Shown in pieces: positions 60,292 through 64,000 of a DNA stretch of 64,000 nucleotides (position 1 is the first letter of the stretch; every line of letters starts with the position of its first letter). The DNA is from JAJPJE01 sp963848375. Lineage in GTDB: Bacteria; Acidobacteriota; Terriglobia; Terriglobales; Acidobacteriaceae. The stretch covers positions 197,156 through 261,155 of the forward strand of contig CAWKDK010000029.1 in assembly GCA_963848375.1 (NCBI GenBank). The letters are read 5' to 3'. The notes below the pieces were generated by a model that saw only the letters and a list, made by a program, of their open reading frames with translations, ran no database searches and was not told where the DNA came from. The position numbers and the translations under genes were made by a program.

Positions 60292-61442
60292 CTTCCAGCG
60301 AGAATTTTCTCTGCGGTAGTGCGATAGACCTTGCGCAGGACTTCGTCTGGAAGCCCGAATCCGTTCAGGCTCCAGTGGTAACCGAACATGCCGTGTTCGT
60401 AGAAGTGCTCGTCTGAGCTCTCGAGGATTCGGAGGGTAACCTGGTACATCTTCTTGTCGAATCCCATGTCGGTGCCATAGACCAGCCGGTCGGCATACTT
60501 CGCGTAAAACTGCGATACAAATCTGGGAATGGGCGCTGTTTCCGCATAGCGCGCGGCAATATCAGCGTACAAGTTGGGGTGCCTTTCAAGTACTTCGCTC
60601 AGGCGGTTGAGGTCATAACAGAGATTGGCGAAATGGCAGGTGACGAAAGTTGTGTTGCGGTGTTTTTGGACCGTACGCTCCAGAATGTCAATCATTCCAG
60701 AGAGCTGCACGATGTTCGGTTGATTGTCCAGGCGCCAATCAAAGGCGTTCATCAACCCATCATTCGTATTGTCCATAGGTTGGTACATCCAGATGGGATC
60801 GGCAACGTGAATGCTCACCGGCATTCCTAACTGACCGCAGCGCTCGAACAGAGAATCCATGCGGGCATCATCGGGATGCATGCCGTAGGCATTCATCGTG
60901 CCCGACGTGAGGCCCTTCCCCTTATCATGGAGCTCGCCAACTCCACGAGCCCCCGCCTGGTGGCACCTTTCTAATTCGCGCACGGCTTCGGGACCGAAAC
61001 CGTGTTGCTTGTAGCCGGTGTAGTCGAAGTCGCACCACAAATCAAAGCGATTTGGATAGACAGCGTACTTTCGATAAATGTCTTCGAACTTTTTCCCCGT
61101 CGCGCCAGTAAGTATGATTGTTTTCTCGATTCCGACCGCATCCATATTTCGGACCCGCTCGGCAATCTCTTCCGGCGACTTCTCATAGGGATGGGAATGC
61201 ATATCAATGACGGGGAACTTTGCTTTGGAAACTTCAGTGATGGGAATCTTGTACAGCGATTTTGGACGATAGTCCTTCAGCAAAATCGTCTTTGGTGAAT
61301 CGTGGTTTGTCTTATCTGTAACAGCAGAAGAACTCGAATTCGAGTCCTCTGGCTTCGCGATAAAAGACAGGCCCGATGCTTTACTGACTCCTACCGCCAA
61401 GCCAGTAGTGCCTACTGTCTTCAAAAAGAGGCGACGCTTCAT
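60288..61442 (-). CDS. exported amidohydrolase-family (TIM-barrel) protein
   Basis: 384 residues. The N-terminus (KRRLFLKTVGTTGLAVGVSKASG) is a Tat-like signal. The catalytic domain has the metal motif VIDMHSHPYEKSPEEIAER, then GARGVGELHDKG, VSIHVADPIWMYQP, VTCHFANLCYDLNRL and LVYGTDMGFDKKMY, matching the Amidohydro_2 group (lactonases, decarboxylases, uronate-type enzymes). An exported lactonase or sugar hydrolase is plausible. It heads a coupled set with the beta-helix gene. Confidence 0.88.
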   Translation of the reverse strand: MKRRLFLKTVGTTGLAVGVSKASGLSFIAKPEDSNSSSSAVTDKTNHDSPKTILLKDYRPKSLYKIPITEVSKAKFPVIDMHSHPYEKSPEEIAERVRNMDAVGIEKTIILTGATGKKFEDIYRKYAVYPNRFDLWCDFDYTGYKQHGFGPEAVRELERCHQAGARGVGELHDKGKGLTSGTMNAYGMHPDDARMDSLFERCGQLGMPVSIHVADPIWMYQPMDNTNDGLMNAFDWRLDNQPNIVQLSGMIDILERTVQKHRNTTFVTCHFANLCYDLNRLSEVLERHPNLYADIAARYAETAPIPRFVSQFYAKYADRLVYGTDMGFDKKMYQVTLRILESSDEHFYEHGMFGYHWSLNGFGLPDEVLRKVYRTTAEKILAGR

Positions 61443-61633
61443 ACGCTTTCCTCCATTCCGGTTTGTCGCGCATCACCGAACAATACGTTGGAAATGTTGC
61501 TGAGCTCCGTTTACTTCTGTCTGCGGGAGCGTGCGGTTGGACTCGACGAATAACCATGCCATGGCGCCAATACCACTCAAGATCGTCGCGATTTCTTGAA
61601 AACCGCCGCGGCAACCAGACTCAAGCGACACGC
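61443..61633. other. short intergenic region, no gene assigned
   Basis: About 190 bases between agaS and the amidohydrolase gene. An open minus-strand frame (61381-61614) overlaps the amidohydrolase start and lacks a plausible product; it may be decayed sequence. Confidence 0.4.
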
Positions 61634-62845
61634 TTAGACGTGATACAGCGGAAAGCTCTGCACAACCCGGTTGATCACGTTATCCTGCGATGGCCAGTCG
61701 GGACGCAGACCTTCTCGCATGCATCGGAATAAGGCGAGCAGTTGCCCGGCGATGACGTCGAGAAAAACGGCATTCGCATCGCCCAAGCGCTCCAGCCCCG
61801 GACATTCGACGGCAACATCTTCGTCCCTCAGCACGTCGCCAGGAATCGACTCTCCCACGATCACCTTGCCTCGTCCCAATTGCTTCTGGTTGAGTTCTCG
61901 CAATAAATCCAGCTCGTAGTTTCGTCGCGTTCGATCGGACGAGAGGTAGCAAACGACCACTGTGTTCTTGTCGAGGAAACTCATGGGCCCGTGTCGTAGC
62001 CCGAGATATGTCTCGCTCACCGACGCAACGCGACCCGCGCACATCTCCAACATCTTCAGCGCCGTCTCGCGTGCAGCACCGAAGCGGCAGCCGCTGGCTA
62101 GAAACACGGCCCGCGTGAACCCTGCCGTTGCGAACTGCGCCAAAGCATCAACGTTCGATTGCAGTAAGCCTTCGGCAATATCAGCGGCTTGATTGCAGAT
62201 AGTTCGGTAAGTGTCCGGGCGTTCCGTCAGCCCGAGAAATCGTGCGGCCAGCGCGAGATTCGAAAAGCTGCTGGTCATCACCAGGCTTTCGTCGTTCGTG
62301 TTCTCGCCGAGCACGACCACATGGACATTCGGGTGAGACCCGAATGTACAAGCCAGAGCGCCGTCGCGGTTGCACGTAAATACCACATGGCGCATTCTCG
62401 GTTCGAGCTCCAGCATCAGAGACACGGCCGCCACACTCTCGGGGCTATCGCCCGACCGCGCCAATGAGACCATTAGCTGCGGCATACTCGCGCGCACAAC
62501 ATTCGTATCCGTGAGTAGTGTTCCAGCGCCAATGACCGAGCAATTGCAACGCAACTCCGTCTGCAGTGTTGGTCGAACCGACTCTCCGGCGTATTCCGAA
62601 CTACCTGAACCGGTCAGAATGATGTTGCTGGCGACGCTCAGAAACTTCTTCAGTGCGGGAGCGGATTTCACTACCAGTTCACAGGTTTCGCGCCACGTTT
62701 GGGGTTGGCGGCAGATCTCACGCAAGGTATGAAAGTATCCAAGCTCCTTCTGCTCTTCCGCTGGCTTGCGAAGCAACTCCTCCAACGTTTTCTGACGGCC
62801 TGCAAGCGTGCCGAGCCAACTCTTTTCTGGACCCACGGTTTCCAT
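61634..62845 (-). CDS. agaS: SIS-domain sugar isomerase, AgaS-like
   Basis: 403 residues with two SIS domains: NIILTGSGSSEYAGESVRPTLQ, LMVSLARSGDSPESVAAV, and in the second half AVFLASGCRFGAARETALKMLEM, ASVSETYLGLRHGPMSFLD. The length and motifs match AgaS (galactosamine-6-phosphate deaminase/ketose isomerase). It probably handles an amino-sugar phosphate. ATG 62845 follows CAGGAGGA. Together with the upstream DeoR regulator it forms an aga-like catabolic start. Confidence 0.92.
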   Translation of the reverse strand: METVGPEKSWLGTLAGRQKTLEELLRKPAEEQKELGYFHTLREICRQPQTWRETCELVVKSAPALKKFLSVASNIILTGSGSSEYAGESVRPTLQTELRCNCSVIGAGTLLTDTNVVRASMPQLMVSLARSGDSPESVAAVSLMLELEPRMRHVVFTCNRDGALACTFGSHPNVHVVVLGENTNDESLVMTSSFSNLALAARFLGLTERPDTYRTICNQAADIAEGLLQSNVDALAQFATAGFTRAVFLASGCRFGAARETALKMLEMCAGRVASVSETYLGLRHGPMSFLDKNTVVVCYLSSDRTRRNYELDLLRELNQKQLGRGKVIVGESIPGDVLRDEDVAVECPGLERLGDANAVFLDVIAGQLLALFRCMREGLRPDWPSQDNVINRVVQSFPLYHV

Positions 62846-62873
62846 CCGCGATTGTCCTCCTGGCAGATAAACG

Positions 62874-62901
62874 AAGATAACAGAAACATATCGAAAGTAA
62901 A
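62874..62901 (-). promoter_or_regulatory. agaS promoter and possible DeoR operator
   Basis: On the minus strand TTTACT (62896-62901), 16 bases and TATCTT (62874-62879). The spacer carries TTTCGATATG and the promoter is followed by CTTCGTTTAT, an imperfect direct repeat of the TTTCG type seen in DeoR-family operators. Inferred only. Confidence 0.5.
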
Positions 62902-62994
62902 ATTACCGGCCATCCTTAATCGTTACCGAGCTATTTCGGGAATGCACGATATGGACGAACCAGGAAATACCCGCGAATGTTTCCGGAAGATGAT

Positions 62995-63870
62995 CTAACC
63001 AACGGCCGTCGACGGCAGCTCCGCTGTGCCGCATAGGGCGGAATAGAAGCGCGGCACCATTGGCCACAGATCGTGCAGAGGGCGAGTCGTGGCTCTAAAC
63101 CAGAGTGACTCTGACCCCTGACTCTCGAGGACTTCCAGGTCGTGCTTGCCAATGCTCTTGTCCGTGATTACCTGGTCCACGGCCGACGATGGCATGATGT
63201 TACACAGGCTTCGGCGACCAAATTTACTGGAATCGCAAACGGCAATCTTCCGGCTGGAAATTTCCACCATAATGCGGTTGACTTGGGCTTCGAGAATGTT
63301 GGGGGTGAACAATCCCGCCCTGGTATCAAAACCATCCACACCAAGGAAGAGAATGTCCGCGCTCAACTGCCGCAGTGTTTGCTCCGCAAGTGGACCTACA
63401 AGCGAAAAGGAATTCTTGCGCAGCGTGCCTCCCGTCAGGATCACTTCAACATTCGTTCCTGAACTCGGCGGCAATGTTCGTCGCGTTGGTAATGACCGTC
63501 AGCTTGGCGAAATGCTTCAACGCGGCCGCGATTGCGGTGGTTGTAGTGCCCGAATCCAGCAGCGCGGATGTCCTTCTTCCACCAGCTTCGCAGCCGCGAT
63601 CGCAATTCTCATCTTCTCTTTGCGATGAAGCTTTTCCTTTTCGCGCAAGGTCGGATCGAGTAATGCTCCGGCATGTAGAGGCAACGCACCGCCATGCGTG
63701 CGCTGAATCAACCCGTGCGCATCGAGAGCTTCCAGATCCTTACGGATCGTGATCTGCGAAGTGCGGAACTGCCGGGCAAGGTCGGTAACCACTACCCGGC
63801 CCTCCTGCTGCAAGACGTCGAGAATCGACCGGCGTCGCTCCTCGTTCAACATTCCATTCTGATGTGGCAT
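62995..63870 (-). CDS. DeoR/GlpR-family transcriptional regulator (two frameshifts)
   Basis: Reconstructed about 290 residues. N-terminal helix-turn-helix: NEERRRSILDVLQQEGRVVVTDLARQFRTSQITIRKDLEALDAHGLIQRTHGGAL, the DeoR signature. The sugar-phosphate-sensing domain follows in two other frames: LLDSGTTTTAIAAALKHFAKLTVITNATNIAAEF, then VEVILTGGTLRKNSFSLVGPLAE and DILFLGVDGFD. Breaks lie near 63572 and 63450-63457, each cured by one added base. It is likely the repressor of the adjacent agaS set. Confidence 0.88.
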
Positions 63871-63882
63871 GCTCTGGCTTTC

Positions 63883-64000
63883 TTATCTACGAGTCTTTTC
63901 TACGAGTCTTTGTTCCTCGACCGCTTGAATCAGCAGGTGCCCGGTGAACGACGTTTCCAGAGTAGGACTTGCGCTGTCTATCGTACCAAGTTCTTTGTCA
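63883..64000 (-). CDS. partial gene, C-terminus only
   Basis: The last 38 codons of a minus-strand frame enter from the right edge, ending GTIDSASPTLETSFTGHLLI, then a charged tail EEQRLVEKTRR and TAA, 12 bases before the DeoR start. Same strand and spacing suggest one transcript with the regulator. Too short to identify. Confidence 0.5.
   Translation of the reverse strand, partial: DKELGTIDSASPTLETSFTGHLLIQAVEEQRLVEKTRR

Noticed and set aside
61381..61614. Small minus-strand gene between agaS and the amidohydrolase
   Set aside because: Overlaps the amidohydrolase start and lacks a plausible product.

Overview
The window looks like a chromosomal segment from an Acidobacteriota bacterium (Terriglobia-like). 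This is inferred from the gene set and style, not from a database search: an adenosylcobalamin-dependent ribonucleotide reductase, MacB-type permease pairs, a fused trehalose synthase/maltokinase, many secreted 'AQ'-ending signal peptides, GC in the high fifties by eye, and gene gaps littered with tiny palindromic repeats. No rRNA, complete tRNA or CRISPR array was seen.

Layout. 0-5.2 kb: membrane and secreted proteins, mtgA, an AT-richer reductase and a rhomboid protease. 5.2-7.9 kb: an accessory patch with a DUF4238-type gene and a REP-associated tyrosine transposase (RAYT) framed by inverted palindromes. 7.9-11.3 kb: nrdJ with a strong promoter, a perfect palindromic operator and a long structured leader. 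11.4-18.2 kb: small secreted and cytoplasmic proteins, then a SemiSWEET / 5'-deoxyribonucleotidase / rnhB run. 18.4-24.9 kb: two MacB-like permeases, a lipoprotein, an M61 peptidase and twin bacteriohemerythrins. 25-39.4 kb: housekeeping genes (tmk, holB, hfq, dcd, HU, a site-2 protease, proC, ffh, purE), a deacetylase and Ku. 39.6-46 kb: a phosphoesterase, TreS-maltokinase, a receiver protein and modA. 46.4-55.1 kb: a sugar-acid locus (MFS transporter, xylonate-type dehydratase, FAH-fold dehydratase, ketoglutarate-semialdehyde dehydrogenase) next to a GH3 beta-xylosidase-like enzyme, together resembling a xylan-to-2-oxoglutarate Weimberg route. 55.5-64 kb: a minus-strand carbohydrate locus (DeoR regulator, AgaS isomerase, exported amidohydrolase, beta-helix protein, exported TIM-barrel protein, gamma-glutamyltransferase).

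Two features stand out. First, at least twelve palindromes share a 3' GGGGCACC tail, most of them share a loop resembling GCCAAAAGAGGGC, and their stems differ but keep pairing. Four of them frame the RAYT and its neighbour, and others abut or enter genes (mtgA, possibly the deacetylase). This looks like a non-autonomous REP family and its transposase. Second, at least eight genes are each broken by a one-base shift, mostly at three-base G or C runs. That points to base-level indel errors in the assembly, or less likely to widespread decay. Broken genes are annotated here over their full reconstructed span.
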